Shown here piece by piece: positions 1 through 13,899 of a stretch of 64,000 bases of DNA. Origin of the DNA: Acestrorhynchus altus. Taxonomy: Eukaryota > Chordata > Actinopteri > Characiformes > Acestrorhynchidae. The notes under the pieces were generated by a model. It saw nothing but the letters and a program-made list of their open reading frames with translations. It was not told the origin of the DNA and did not search any database. The position numbers were made by a program, and so were the translations under genes. Numbering within the stretch: the stretch's first letter is position 1; every line of letters begins with the position of its first letter. The DNA lies in contig CM067506.1 in assembly GCA_034509495.1 (NCBI GenBank), positions 21,927,309 through 21,991,308 on the forward strand. The letters are read 5' to 3'.

Positions 1-1485
1 TGTGTGTGGCATTGTCCTTTACAAGTGTGGCGACTGAATCAGCAGAAACAGACTCCATCTCCATAAAGACCCTGCATGCTCAGGGTGCAGGAAATAGGGT
101 TGTGTGAGGTTCAGCAAGAGAGCCTGGGATGCTGGGTGAGCCTGGGGTTAATGTTCTTGCTTTCACAGCCTCTTTTGCTGAAGAAGGATTGATCTGTTTG
201 GAAATGTAGAAACTTTTGCACTGTCTGCTGAAGTTTATAAAGGAGTCCGTGCACTTGTGTCAGATCTTGCTTTTGTTAGATTTTCCAAAACAGACCTTTT
301 GTTTTCACCGTAGTATTAATATTTTGCACTTATGCACTCTCTTCCTTGAAATGTTATTTAAAAGTATTTCTTCATTGTTTAGCCAACTTTATTGTCTACT
401 AATGAATGTATCTCAAGAAAATAGAATATTGGGAAAAGGTCATTAATTCAATTCAACTTTATTCTAATACAAGGTTGCAGAGTACAACAGATGTGTAGTG
501 CAGAAATAGTCAGTACATTACAGATAACTATATAAACACGTAGTCCAGAAATTAAAACTGGGTGTTTATAGTTTGTGCAGGTATAGTATGTCTTTATATA
601 TAGAAAGTTCTGTGGTTTATAGATAACCTTTTAGCATAAATAGAAAACAGTGGCCCATACAGCCTTAACTAATATTTTGTAGTACTAAAATTAACAATGT
701 TGATGTCAGCCTTCAGACCCTGCCCTCATATGCTCCTCAACACTCTGCATCACCAATGTTTTGTTCACTGGCCCTGGCTTTTGGTCATCCAAATGCATGG
801 TTGAATTTGTCTTTCTTTTCTGATTTTGTCCTTAAAACAGGCAGTTATAAGGGACAGAGATGGTTGTTTGGATCCCAGACACTCCATATCCTTGTCCCTG
901 AGAAGTTGGTCAGAATAAGAGAGGAAACAGATTCTGTTGAGCGAGTTCAGAAGAAGCAACATTAATCTTCAGGTCTTTCTCCACTGACAGCTGTTGAAAC
1001 CATTCGTTTGTTCCAGTGTGTGGATGGAAGCTGAAAAGGGACAGAGCTCACTGAGTTGCTGTCTGGCCTTTTCAGCTCAGGCTGTACATCAACTTCATAC
1101 ATCAGCAGACAATTGTTGCGATATGTTCCAGAACCAGATTAGTCTCAGATCCCATACATTGAGGTTTAAGGGAGGCTTTGTCTTTCAGTGTAAATTAGCA
1201 CAATCTCTGAAATCTGCTCATTTTCACTACAGTTCACTATTATGGAAGTGTACAGCCTTATAAGTCTGTATGAAACAGTAACTGCTTTTGTGATGCCAAA
1301 AAAAAAGCTCTTTGTCCCAGACTGGCATTTACTAGAACTGTAATCTCTTCCAATATTGTATCTCTTTTGGAACTGGTTGATGTTCACTAGTCTAATTTCA
1401 TCATCTTGACTGTGCACATAGGACCGAAGATGGCGGTAAGTAAGACAGAAAGGGAGATAAAGATTCAGTCCTGTGTTTCTTCCAG

Positions 1486-1488
<3 letters not shown>

Positions 1489-1529
<41 letters not shown>
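1489..1529. repeat. (CT)n microsatellite
   Basis: About 20 uninterrupted CT units. Confidence 0.98.
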
Positions 1530-1531
<2 letters not shown>

Positions 1532-1968
1532 ATTGAATTTGGCTCTCTATCTGGCAATCCTACTCTCAAATCACTCTCAAAGATTTCTTGGTCTTCCAGA
1601 CAAAGCCTCACCAATCCAGTTTACTGTCATTTCTCAGTTACACTAAGGAAACAGTTATTGTTAAACTCCTGTGTGGGCATCAATTATTTTCATTTCCAGT
1701 GTGCTAGATGGCTACTAGAGAGGTTATAACTGATGATTGTTGGGACAAGGTTTGAGAAGCTTTCAAATGTGCATCACATGGCTAACGTGTAGGTGTGTTA
1801 TTTTCCTTCCTTTCAGTCAAATTGTACAAAACTAAAATAATAAACTATAATTACATAAAATGTTGAAATAAATGTTTTATCTTCATGCCTTTTGGAGATC
1901 AATTCATGTTCTGCTCACTTAACTTTTTACAATTTTAAAAACAACAGACGTTTGCATGCAACCTTTGC

Positions 1969-1990
1969 ATGATGTTCATATGAACATCAT
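1969..1990. repeat. Perfect 22-bp palindrome
   Basis: The half-site ATGATGTTCAT is followed directly by its reverse complement, centred on CATATG. There is no spacer. Confidence 0.95.
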
Positions 1991-2191
1991 ATGTGTTGTG
2001 CAATGATTGTGACCAGTTTGCCATCTACTTGTCCGTAAAGTTGGGGTGCACACTATAGACAATGCAAAATATCCCTTATTTTTATTGTGACTCAGGAATA
2101 CCCTCTAAATTCCTTTCAGACTCATATCAGTGTTTGTTTTTTAACTCTCTGTCTGTTGTCATGCCTGGTGTCAAGCTCCTCTTCATTTTGC

Positions 2192-2515
2192 TGCCATTTT
2201 CACACCAACATTTTTAAGGTCTGGTTAAACTCGGGTTTATTTGTTGCTTTGGGCTAAAATAGATGCACTAAGATGTGGATCAAACTAACCATAACAAGAC
2301 CTATTAGAAGAAGTGGTCTCAGTCTGGTCCCAAACAAACTGTTTGTAGGGAGAACATGATCCAAACTTTGTCCATCACAATTATCAGGTGTAATCCACAC
2401 ATTTGAGGTAAATGGCTCTGTAGGTGTCTGTAGAGAGAATCTAAACCTTCTAGGGAACTGCTCCAAGTTAACTGATTTGGACCAAATCAAACAAGCTACA
2501 GGTATGAAAACGCCC
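2192..2515. mobile_element. MITE-like repeat with short terminal inverted repeats
   Basis: The left end (GCCATTTTCACACC) and the right end (GGTATGAAAACGCC) are imperfect inverted copies of the start phrase GGGCGTTTTCA(C/T)ACC. Inside are phrases such as TGGACCAAATCAAACAAGC and TTTGTAGGGAGAAC that I recall from a widespread fish non-autonomous DNA element. It has no coding capacity and its superfamily is not determined. Confidence 0.55.
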
Positions 2516-3071
2516 TTAGTGTTAAAAATAATCCTGAGTAATACAAAGAGTTCAGTGTGCTTGGGTGATCATTTAAGAATCCTTTGGGAAACCAAGCCCA
2601 GATTCATTAGCTGAGCTGCGGTCAGAGATGCAATGTTTTCAGGTCTGATGTGCTTCACTTATTCTACTGCTTAGTCTGCAAATTTACTGTAAAATGTGCT
2701 GAGAAACATTCCTGGAACACAAACACAAATGCTTTGTTAGGAAAATATATTTGTTCACCAATGAAAGTTCTATTTATGTTCTTTTTATCTCTCATAAATT
2801 CTTCACCCTCGTTTCAGATGCAAAAATGTTCTTCTGGAAAAAGATAAACTGCAAGATATATTCTGCTTCAGACAAAACACTGTTCAAAAAACATCAGATT
2901 GTGTGTCAATAACACAGCTGCATCAATCCTTCCAAAAACCACCTATTTACTAGCTTTTAACCACTTATCACCCATTCCTCTTATGTAGGTACATTATTCA
3001 GCTATCACTGCAGCTGATAATGAAAACTGACAGCACATAATATTTCCCAGTTTCTCTTCAAAATGTTGTCT

Positions 3072-3136
3072 TATTATTTTCATTCCAAATCCTGATTTGG
3101 TATATATATATATCAGGATTTGGAATGAAAATAATA
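3072..3136. repeat. Perfect 24-bp inverted repeat with TA-rich loop
   Basis: Arms at 3072-3095 and 3113-3136 are exact reverse complements; the 17-nt loop is mostly TATATA. It ends about 30 bp before the Tc1-like element and could extrude as a hairpin. Confidence 0.95.
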
Positions 3137-3169
3137 TACATATTGTCGTTTTTCGAGGCTCATGAGGTA

Positions 3170-4276
3170 CAGTGGCTTGCAAAATGTGTTTTTATTCTGA
3201 ATTGTATGTGATGCTGAAAAAAGTAGTGAAAGAGAAGTGAAAACGCACCACTAACTGAAGACCAAACAAATCAACACATCAGAGACAAAGTTTTTGAGAA
3301 GTACAAGTCAGGGATGGGTTATAACAAAACCTCCAAATCTCTGATGATCCCCTGGAGCGCCATCAAATCCATTATCATCAAATTGAAAGAACAAGGTACC
3401 ACAACAAACCTGCCAAGAGAGGGTAGCCCACCTAAACTCTCAAACCGGGCAAGAGGCAGCATGGAGAACAAAAGAAACTCTTAAGTTCCCAAGCAGAGTC
3501 TGAAGTATCTGTCCATACAACCACAATAAGCTTTACACTCCAAAGTGCTAGGTTTAATGGAAAAGTGGACAGAAAAAGCCTTTACTTGCAGACAAAAATA
3601 GGAAGGCTTGCTCCCTTCATTCAAAATGCATGTGGGAGACTCCCCAAATGTATGGAGGAAGGTGCTCTAGTCAGATGAGACCAAAATTGAACTTTTTGGC
3701 CACCAAGAAAAATGCTACATCTGGTTCCATCTCATCACCCCAAGAACACCATCCTACTGTGGGGATGTTTTTCAGCAGCAGGGACTGGGAAACTGGTCAG
3801 GGGACGTCAAGGGGAAGATGGATGGGGCAACATACAGGTATATTCAGGTGTATATAGAAAAACCTGTTTTGGTCTGTTAGTGTATTGGAAAAGCCTAGTC
3901 AAAGCCCAGACCTTCATCCAATTGAGAATCTGTGGTCAGATTTGAAGATTGCTGTGGATTACCATCTAACTTGATGGAGCTGGATCAGTTTTGCCTTGAA
4001 GAATGAGCAAAAAAAAGTGGCAAGATGTGGCAAGTTCCTAGAGACTTTTCCAAAGCAATTTAGAGCTTTAATTGTTGCAAAAGGGGGCTCTACAAAGTAC
4101 TGACTTTAGAGCGGTGAATAGATTTATGTTATTTTGTCCTTTTTGTTTCATAATAAAACAATCTAATGATCAAAGTTGTAGGCATATTCTGTAAATAAAA
4201 CAAACAATTAATTCCAGGTTATGAGGTAGCAAAACATGAAAAATGCCAATGGGGTTGAATACTTCACAAGGCTTTG
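3170..4276 (+). mobile_element. Decayed Tc1/mariner-like transposon, copy 1
   Basis: Starts with TA then CAGTGGCTTGCAAAATGTG, the typical Tc1-type end, and closes with CACAAGGCTTTG then TA. Between these, broken transposase pieces can be read on the plus strand. The HTH part has KSLMIPWSAIKSII and TTTNLPREGSPPKLS (about 3330-3445). The catalytic part has TPQMYGGRC and SSQMRPKLN (3633-3690), PKNTILLWGCFSAAG (3735-3785), and a shifted SPDLNPIENLW-like block (about 3910-3945). It is about 1.1 kb, against about 1.6 kb for a full element, so the copy has internal deletions, frameshifts and stops and cannot move on its own. Confidence 0.88.
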
Positions 4277-6740
4277 TATATCAAGAACATGGGTGTTGGT
4301 GATTTTGGCCTCAGACTGAAATACAGTGTGCTTGTTCTTATGTAGCTGAAAGAACAGGGAGGAGAGCCTGAGCCAGATTTTTACAGATTTTTACAGGAAA
4401 GAATGGATGATATGTTGGGATCTTGCTGTTTTTTGACCCTCAGAAGTTCACTGCTCCAGAAGGGCATACTGTACTGCATTTTTATGTCTATTACCGTCAG
4501 CATACCAAGTTCTGAGGTCATGACCATTAGTTACACAAGATTCTTGCAAACAGCATGCAGGTTTCAAAACATTCATTACAACATGACAGGATGCTAACCC
4601 TGACTACAGTAGATGGACAAATTGCTTAGGGTAGCACTTAGAGCAAGCAAAACAAATTTGAATCTAAAAGCTATTTCTAAGGGTAGAGCTCAAAGCAAAC
4701 ACAGCAACTTCTAGTAAATGGTTAAGTTTTAGACTGACCCACCACAGTTAAGCAGTGTAACTGTACCCAGCTGTCATCAGCCTGGACAAGTTGTAATGGA
4801 ATGTAACAGAGGAGAAAAAGCTGATTACTCTAAGGCAGGTAAAGACAAAGCTTGTGAAAACAGCATTAAGAGTGTTGTGACTTTTTGCAGGAAGAGGAGG
4901 TATTAATATGGGTCAGGTTGGCAATGTAGAACGGCATGTTCTTGGCTGTGTTTCAGTTGTGTCTCCTGTTTTCACTGCTGAATGATCAAGGTGTCAGCAG
5001 TCCACACTAAATGCGGGTGCCAGCAAGGCAGTGGGGGTCACTGGAAAAATCTCTGCTCATGGTCTCATGACTGTTTATTGTCAAACCTTTGGTGTGATTT
5101 CCTCTCCTCTGGGCCTTGTTTGTCATTATTGTATCAATTCTTTTCATTTACATCATTCTGCTCTCTGGGCCTTGTTTTATTGTGTCCATGTCAGTTTAGG
5201 TTATGTGCAGTTTCCTAATTTGATAGTGGCTCTTGGTGATACTTGCCATGGCATATGGACAATGCATTTCCTTCCTCACAAGGGAGCCCTCTCAGTTCAT
5301 CTGGATTTTCCATATTTATTTAATATTGTGGGGCATAACACAATGTTATAATTTCCAAGACATTTTGCGAAAACTTAGAAAGCTCAATGGGCTCTGAGAT
5401 CTGTTATAGATTGTAGAAGTTAAGGAGTACTTGCACATATGGCTTTTTTAGTGCACATTTATTCTTAGATGTAATTCTAAAATCAAGCCCTTAAAGTTTC
5501 AAAGCACCAGAGGAACTACAGTGACTATATGAACACTGACATGGTCTCATTTAAAGTGTGGGAAAAACTATGAACATTAACATAACCATCTTGAGACTTT
5601 GTCAGGAAAGAACTCTAACCACCTCATGAAATATTTATTCAGTAGCTATTTTATATATAAACAGTATGTTTGTGACTTTAGAAATAAAGAATACTCAGAT
5701 GGGGTTTTAAAAACTTGTTATTTTGCCTCAGCGTGAAACATGTTCATTGATATCCTAGCTTATTTTAGCATATTCTAGCTCAACAATGTTACAGATAACA
5801 TTGCAGTTATTTTAGGTAATTATTAATTATAGAGATCAGCCCTGTTGTGACTTGCTTAGCTGAGTAGATACATGAGTGTGAAGGCACATAATAAAGTATT
5901 TGAAGCTATTGGACAAGCATACCACATAAAAACTTGCATATCAGGACAGCCAGGTCAATTAAAAGCTGCAAGGTTTTTGTATGAAGTTATTTATACATAC
6001 ATTTGCAAGCTCTCCTTGAGTTCAAATCTACAAACCAGCTAAATTTCTCAATTATTTAACCAGTTGACATTTTGATAGCTTCTAAACTACATTTCCATAA
6101 GAAGGAATGGTGTCTATGATGGGAAAGAAACAAATGAGGATCATTCTTTCTCCACTGACAGAAAGCAGCCCTTCAGGGAAGCGTGAGTTGAAGTCATTGG
6201 AGAGGCGTTGAAACGTAGCTTGAAATGTTATAGTCCATTCAACTGAATCTGAAAGAGGTGAACTGGTTGTGTCAATAAGAGGTGATATATTGAGACACAT
6301 TTTCTTTAGTGCTGATAATTGTCACACATATGATATGATCAGATGTTTTGCCAAAGGGACAGAGCACCTATTCCAAAAGGGCAGTGGAGGGGCCTATGCT
6401 GAAATGTGTCAAAGAGATTTATTCTCATGTTTTCAAAGTGACCTTTGTGTCAGCTCACTTGCTTTTTTTAGAGAAGTGTGAGGAAATAAAGTCTGCATTA
6501 CCTTCCCAAGGCAAAGATGAAACATGGGTGATATATGGTCATTTAGAACAGATATTGTTTCACACTCAATAAGGTATACAGTTGGTTTTCAGGTACTCTT
6601 GATGTCATGAGTTTTTTCACCTGGATTTGGTACAAGTCTGCTGTGGAACTGAGTGAAGGAACGCTGATCGATTGCTCCTAATGATTATGGAATGAAACAT
6701 TTGACCAGATGCTAATAGTTACAAGTCTGGAGAGAAATAT

Positions 6741-6814
<74 letters not shown>

Positions 6815-8721
6815 TTGAGTGTGTGTGTGTAGAAATGTCCATTGACCTAAACCTGGAACAGTCTTATAAATGAATCTTTGGCATGTGTTGAGAATGTGCA
6901 GTCCAAATTCATCACATTCCATCAGCAGACAAATAAGGAGCCAATTTTGTAAACCCCAAGGGAGCAGGTTTTTCCAGAGAAAACAATATATCAGATAGTT
7001 CCAAAATTAGATTTGATTTTGCTTACTTAAGAATAAGAAAATGAAAGGCACATCCAGTCATGACAATAAATTGTTTAACTGGTTGTTGTTTGCTCTCTTG
7101 ATCATTTGTACAATAACACAGACAATATGCAAACACCAGCAGTACAAGAAAACACATGTATTGTGCACATTTTTGGATACAACTTAATGAATGAAAGTAA
7201 AAATGTCAGTTGTTTCTCAAATGTGGAAAAAACATTGAAACAATGTTTAGTGTTGAATGGTTGTGAAAGGGTTAACAAAAAGTGGGTTAAATAATTATTA
7301 TCATATTATATTATTATTTTATTATATTTTGTTCATAAGACCACTTCAGATATCAAAATGTAAAAGTTATAAACATGAAACAACAACAATAAATGGAAGG
7401 TAAAGTTGATGAAAAAACAAGTTGGATTGCCAAAGTCTAGACTGCACATTTATACATTAAGTTTTAAGAAAAAACTATTACAGGATGGAGGGAGAAAAAA
7501 ATATTAGTATAAAATGCAGGCTGTATTTGAAAATTATGTCATTAAATTAATAACAAGATGGAAGTGATGTTAATGTTGCAATATCAACATTGATCAAAAT
7601 CGAAAACATACTTCAGTGGTCTTTCAGCCATGATCACGATGTTTATTCAACACTAAATAAATGGTGAAACATCAGTATTTTACCAAGACAGTTTTAGAGT
7701 AAATTAAGTTGCTCTCTAACATCTCAAATATAATAAACAGTATGAATATGAATTCACTCTTACTGCTCAGACAAATAATTTTAAATAATGTGCATAAGTA
7801 CCGTAAACCTCAACACAGTACTGTGTGTACTGTGTGTCCATTTGTCTGCAATCGTATTCCAAGTAAACCTGATTCCCTTATTTCAGTGTTTGTGTCAGCA
7901 CTGCTGTCAGCAAAAAACAATCTTACATTGTCCATGATTTCCAGATTGGAAAAGATATTTTAATCTACACTGACTGGAATTATGCCGCCTTAATCTCAAG
8001 GAGTAAATGAACCTTGCCCTGCTAGTTTTCCTTGTGTTGTTTCCAGACTGACCTCCATCAGGTAGCTGGATTTCCTGCCTTGCTGCTATTGACTCAGCTG
8101 GACCTGATGAAGGTTTTCTATTTGGATCACAGGGCAATGAAGTCCCAATTTGTAACGCCGCTAAAAATGTAGAAGCCCCACTAAGCTTCTTCTAAGCCTC
8201 CTTTTATTATCCTTCACACCTTGAAAACAGCACAAAGCTCTTTCAAGAAAATCTTCCACTCAGGAAAACAAGCCTCTGCTCAGTGCGTCTGGCTAAGTGT
8301 GTGAAATCCCTAAACGCCAATGTTTTTAGAAATCCAGTCGCCCAGAGCCAAAGGTTAGGAGCACTTCGGCATTCCTATACATCACACTGCCCCCAAGATA
8401 TTTTCAAGCACCATGAAAGGGCGACTAAACTTCCTCCCAAATTTCCGAGCACTGAATAACGAGTGGAAAAGGTCTGCCTGACAGGAGGACCGAGACGTCC
8501 TTTAGTTATGGGACTCCTAATTGTTCAAGTTCTCTGTTTGTATTAATATACTTTAAGGCGGTTAAGCAGGTTGATGCAAAACATGCCTAAAGCCTCTTTG
8601 AGAAGGGATAGGCATGCTTGAATTAGTCAATTTTAGAGAAGAAAATTTAAAGACAGGATTTTCTGGAGAAACACTATCCATATGGTCACCAGGAGTCATT
8701 AACATCAACATTATCATATAG
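4277..8721. other. Non-coding sequence, no gene seen
   Basis: AT-rich DNA with one long GT array. Short open frames such as 5031-5351 and 6082-6300 have no known domain. The stretch at about 8130-8540 is more GC-rich and non-repetitive and is noted as a possible conserved element. Confidence 0.5.
6743..6830. repeat. (GT)n microsatellite
   Basis: Nearly pure GT array of about 88 bp with a single GATTGA interruption near 6813. Confidence 0.98.
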
Positions 8722-8886
8722 TGTGGAGCAACAGATAACACCACCAGTGAGCCACTGGAGCCACCACACCATGAGGGAGATGATTCCCAGTCTCGGCAAC
8801 TATGCTGGGCTACACCAGTAAGAGTCCTTGGGCAAGACTCTGTATAAGCAACCTTGTAAGTCACTCTGGATAATAAATTACCTGAA
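8722..8886 (+). mobile_element. SINE, otophysan-type, with LINE-like tail
   Basis: The body contains GTGGAGCAACAGATAACACC, CCCAGTCTCGGCAACTATG and AAGAGTCCTTGGGCAAGACT. The 3' part, CCTTGTAAGTCACTCTGG then ATAA, is the conserved tail shared by many fish SINEs and L2-type LINEs. It is diverged and non-coding. Confidence 0.7.
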
Positions 8887-11800
8887 AATAAATATATTCA
8901 GTCTAAGGTGATGTAACTTTTGGAAGTAAATTATGATGATGATTCTACATCACTCCTTCTCAGAATTACCACATAAAGCCAGCTGAATGTAGACCAACAA
9001 CAACAAATCCCTCAGTTTTTATGATTAAACGTGAAAACTAATAATAACATTTCAATCTGCCCCAAAAAATGGGAAAAAATAATTAGATCCATGGCATGTA
9101 CCGGCACTCAAAAACACTGCTCAATTTCTCAGCACTTCACAATTTCCTTGTAAATATAAGTCATATTGAGACCAAAAAAAGAAACAAGTAATTGACATGT
9201 GACTGAAATTTAAACAAATATCTTAACAGCCAGTCATACCTGTTCTTCCTTCACTACAAACACAAGAGCTTCAGAAAGAGTAGCAAGCTCATACCAAACA
9301 TAATGGGCCTTTTGAATGTCAGCTTGAACCTGATGTTAATCTGCACACTCATCACAGAGCATTCTGAGCACTTATGCTTTGTGATGCTCAGTGATTGACA
9401 TGTTAGAAATCCCAGTACTTCCGTTATTTACATTTTGAAATTGGCTGGCTGACTTTCTCTGGCTGACATTAGACACCTGGAACACTGACTAACTAACTTT
9501 CAACTCTATGTTCATAGTCCACACACTAAATTGTGCATCACAGTAAAACCATTTACCAGATTAATGAGCTGAGGCAGCACTGACTCTCTTTAATGAGATT
9601 CTGATTGGCTCTGATTCTGAGTTTGACTCTCTGTTGTCCCACCTCCTGCTAAAATAGTGATTCTCTGTGATGGTTCAATTCTGAATTTAATTGTTTTGTC
9701 CCACCTCATCTACATGGATGTACATGTAGACCAATAGCATCACGAGACATGTTTAATCCTATAAAATCACAGATATTTGAAGCATTTTTGCAATATAAAT
9801 AAAGTTAACTTTCACAACGTTTCCTCAGACAAATGCATTGAATTCAATTAGTCTGTACCACATTTTCTAATTTCGTCTCACCCTGAGATAAGACCAAATC
9901 CAAATGAGGCTGAGATCCCCACAAGATCACTTGTTTATGGTCCTGAGGCTAATCTAAAGATCAAGACCAGATTTGAGTGCTACAAGATTACTCTCAGCAT
10001 ACCTTACCCAACTAATCAACTTAAAAACAAGTGCCTACTGAGTGTCAAAGCAAGGGAATGCAAATATATACAGGGCAGTAAATGTGCAGGACCAGGGTTG
10101 GGAACCTCAGCCATTGCATTTGGATTTTTCTTCTCCACACATTTCCAAACACATTTTCACAAGTTGTCAATGTTGTTTAAATCTGGTGATTGTAATTTTT
10201 CATGTTCTTGGCATATCAAGTCACTTTCTGTAGTTACTGTCCAAAAATGAGATGGATCCCACCACATATACCTTAAACAGTTGCTAAACATAAACATTTA
10301 TGACTTATGCACGTCTTAACAATTCTTTCCTTGCTGCTAGTGGAAGTTTGTCTCTTCTCAAAACACATAGAGCTACTCTTGCAGTGGTTCCTTTACTAAA
10401 GTATTATCTTACTCACTGTGGGGAACTTTCAGAACTAGTAATGATGAATAGCTCCTTTTCCATTTAAGAGAAACTGCAGTGATGAATAACATCCACTGAG
10501 CTCCCACAGCTTATAGAACAAGACAAATATACATTCCTCATAACCTCCTGCTGTTCTTGCTGAAATGATAACCTCGCTCTCTAATACATAGGCCCAGCAA
10601 TCAAAATAAACTAGGCTTAAACTATAAACTTTTGTCTAGGACCATGATTCCACTTTGCACCACTGTCCCCATTGGAGGTGTCCACCACTACTAATTTGAC
10701 GTTTCTATAGCATTCTCTGTCAATGATTCAAGAGCGTTACTTCCATCCAAGTGGCATTCCGGCTGCCGATAGCTAACAGCAGACCCTACTTTACCCAGCA
10801 GTTATTGTAAACACTCTTGGATGTGCTCCATTTAGAGCGAAGCTCCAATGCAGACCATATGGCCCTTAAATGCGATTACAGTAGGTAACTCTATGACACT
10901 CTTTGATGTGAGATCAGTCTTTTAGCCAGCAAGCAAGTGATGTATGTTCTCTGCACGTGTGTTTTTGAAGGCATATGTCATATCTGATCTCTTTGGTGCT
11001 ATCTGGGCTTGGTAACAAAGAACACAAATGAACATGAACAAAGCACTCAATTCCCAGAGCAACCAGAAATGCTTGCAGCTTTTTGCAGTGAGGAGTCTGA
11101 ATGTCTGTCCCTCTCCACAGAGCAGTCTGTCTCTTTGTTACATTCACAAATTTTCCAGTTTAAAGGAATTTTTGCCTAATATGCCTAATTAAATAATAGA
11201 CTTTCTTTTCTGTATTTTCTCAAATTCAGCAAAATCATATGTTGCTCCTAGTCTACCTGAATGATTTCCTCCTTCAGCCACTGCATGGACCAATAAACAC
11301 TAAGAATGTGAAACAGATTCATTACAAAATTCTTATATCTTTGAATAAATAAACAAATGGGTTTGGTGGAGAGTTTGTAATTTGTTGTTTTAATGGAAAT
11401 ACTATCTAGTGCTTTCCAACAGTATGATTGGATTGTTTGTATACATAATTAATTCCGGATGAAAATGTGTAGGGTTTCAGTGTTTATGTTCATCCAAATA
11501 GTTTTAATGTTTATCTTTCATAGTGTAGTGTTTTATTTCTGTCCTCATCTTTCTATAAAGTAGAACTTAAATCACACTGTCAGCCATGGCTTGTTCTAGG
11601 TTTCTGGTATTTGCCATGTACCGAAGTTATAAAGGTATATTTAAATATATTCATATACAGAACTTAGTCCTTGAAGAGAAACATTTCGTTGCTCTATTCA
11701 AGTGAAATTCTGTAATTTCTTGCATTGTGAGTTTACTTTATTTTCACATTCTGCATTTACAGCTTTAAGTCTGCACTTTCCATAATTCTTTGAGTGATGC

Positions 11801-13185
11801 CGTAGTAAATAGAAATATATGTGTTACATTCACAGTGAAGGTAGTAAAGATGGATTGGACTCAATAAATGTAAATGTTAAATGATTGATTTTTCTTTTAG
11901 CAAGGCCGAGTGTATAACTGAAATCTTGAAATCTTCAATTACATGAATGTCAGAATATAATGAAATGAAAGAAAAAAAGCCACAGAGACTCTACAGACAG
12001 TGTAAAAATACAACTATTTAAACTGAAAGCTAAAATTACTCTCTCACATTTATCTATAAAATGCTTAATTGCTTTTAAATATTTACAGGAAATAGAAATT
12101 AGAGTTTGGTTAATTTATCAGGAAAGTTCCCATAAAACAGTGAATTTTAAATAAGTTGTTTATTCTTTATTGTCTTTATCCTTAGTTAGCAAATGTACAA
12201 GCAACCTCAAGCTAAACCTCAAGCTAAATGAATAGCTTCATACAAATTATTTGAAAATTGACTGATGCCTAATATGAATAAAAGACTATTTGTTTCAGTA
12301 GCCAGTTGCTTTTTTGACTATCAAAATGGTTATTAGCCTTATTGTAACAATCTCATTTGAGGTTTCACAAAACATATTAAACAACAAATGAAAATCATTT
12401 TTTATGAATTACACTATTGCCATACTATTCCTGTTATTTTCTGGAACAACTAAGTGTAAAGACGTTTTGGAGAGACCATTTGTAGAGAGTTAAACCACAA
12501 AGTTTACTTTTGGTTTAGCCACTTTGCTGTCATTAAAACAGCTGCGAAAGTGACAACTGCAGATACAGGTCAGGCAATCATCTCAATTAGGTCTCTTGGG
12601 TTTTAAAATGAACACATTGTGAGAAATATGTTGATGATTTCCCAAGATTGCATTAAACCACATACTTCTCACCTTTAAACTAATAGAAGCATTGGAGGTG
12701 TGAGGTGCTCTTTCACCTTGAAGGAAATTACTGTTTCTACAAAGGGAAAGTGTCTAAATTGGACAGCACTGGAGTCTCACGTTATGACCTTGAAATGTTT
12801 CTCAAGACAGAAAACATTAATATGGAACGCTAGTGTGTCCGTCTCTTAAGGACATTGTGTTCTATACAGTCTTTAAGACAATAATGAATGTTGTGAACTA
12901 GAGACTTTATTTTTTATCCAGAAGCAACAAAAAACAGCTCAGATCCAACATCTAGAAGTAAATGAAAGAATCAAGCACTGACCAGGGAGTAACTTCAGCC
13001 AATACCAACATACTTGCAAAGTGTGTGATTCATAGAAGCCAAGCTTTACACCATGCTATTTATACACACTTTGTGCTTCTCAGAATAATACAAAAGTGTA
13101 AGGGAAAACCCTTCTTACAAGCAGGTCAGGGAAGACATATTAGTAGTTAGTCATAACTATAAAGTATGATGAATGTCATAGGGAC

Positions 13186-13187
<2 letters not shown>
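8887..13187. other. Non-coding sequence, no gene seen
   Basis: AT-rich, unique-looking sequence. A stretch near 9870-10000 (repeated GAGACCAAAT and TGAGATC phrases) might be an old repeat, but I cannot class it. No splice-linked reading frames are seen. Confidence 0.5.

Positions 13188-13244
<57 letters not shown>
13188..13244. repeat. (GA)n microsatellite
   Basis: About 28 uninterrupted GA units. Confidence 0.98.
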
Positions 13245-13248
<4 letters not shown>

Positions 13249-13899
13249 TGTCTATGACTGAGTGTGTGAAACACAAAATGGAATGTTGAATGATGTAGGC
13301 AAATGAGCACTGGGACATGCTTCATATTAAAGGCACATTGGATAATAAATATGATGATAGCACCCTGTATGCTTTGTCAGCAGCTAGTCTGGAACAGTAG
13401 TAGGTAATGAGTTATACAGATGTTCTACCTTAGTTACTTAGAGGCTTTAATATATGCAGAGAATTGTAAAAAGCAACAATGAAGGAATTGATGCAACCAT
13501 ATGGAGCTCATCAGAGAGTTTGATTTGGAAATTCACACTCACACACTCTAATGGTATCCATGCCTTTCTTTTTGGACAGCTTCATACACAGTCTTTCAAA
13601 ACGTAATCTATGTTCCTGTTCTCTGTAATAAAGCAGGGATTTGCCATACAGCTGTCATAATTGAATGTGAGCCAAAATAAAACTGTTTTGTTTAGTAACA
13701 CTTTACAGTGCCATTACTACACCTTCACATTGAAGAAACACTGTACCTTCAAATGATTAACTACTGAATAAAGAGTGTTCTTCTAAATACTAAATATATA
13801 TGTACTATATACTACGTATCAGATATTGAAAACTTTTTGTAAGTCATTGTTGTGACAAATACTTATATAATATGTATACACACATATACACTAGCATGC

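Larger units (their letters stand above)
1..2191. other. Non-coding sequence, no gene seen
   Basis: Unique-looking, AT-rich sequence. It holds one CT microsatellite and one perfect 22-bp palindrome, listed separately. The stretch near 445-560 begins with ATTCAATTCAACTTTATT, a phrase common at the edge of fish repeats, but I cannot class it. The short open frames have no recognisable domains. Confidence 0.5.

Noticed and set aside
3630..3945. Functional transposase gene
   Set aside because: The pieces are in different frames with stops and deletions; the element is dead.
13700..13860. Repeat starting GTAACACTTTACAGTGCC
   Set aside because: The opening phrase recalls a fish repeat, but the rest does not match anything I can recall well enough to call.
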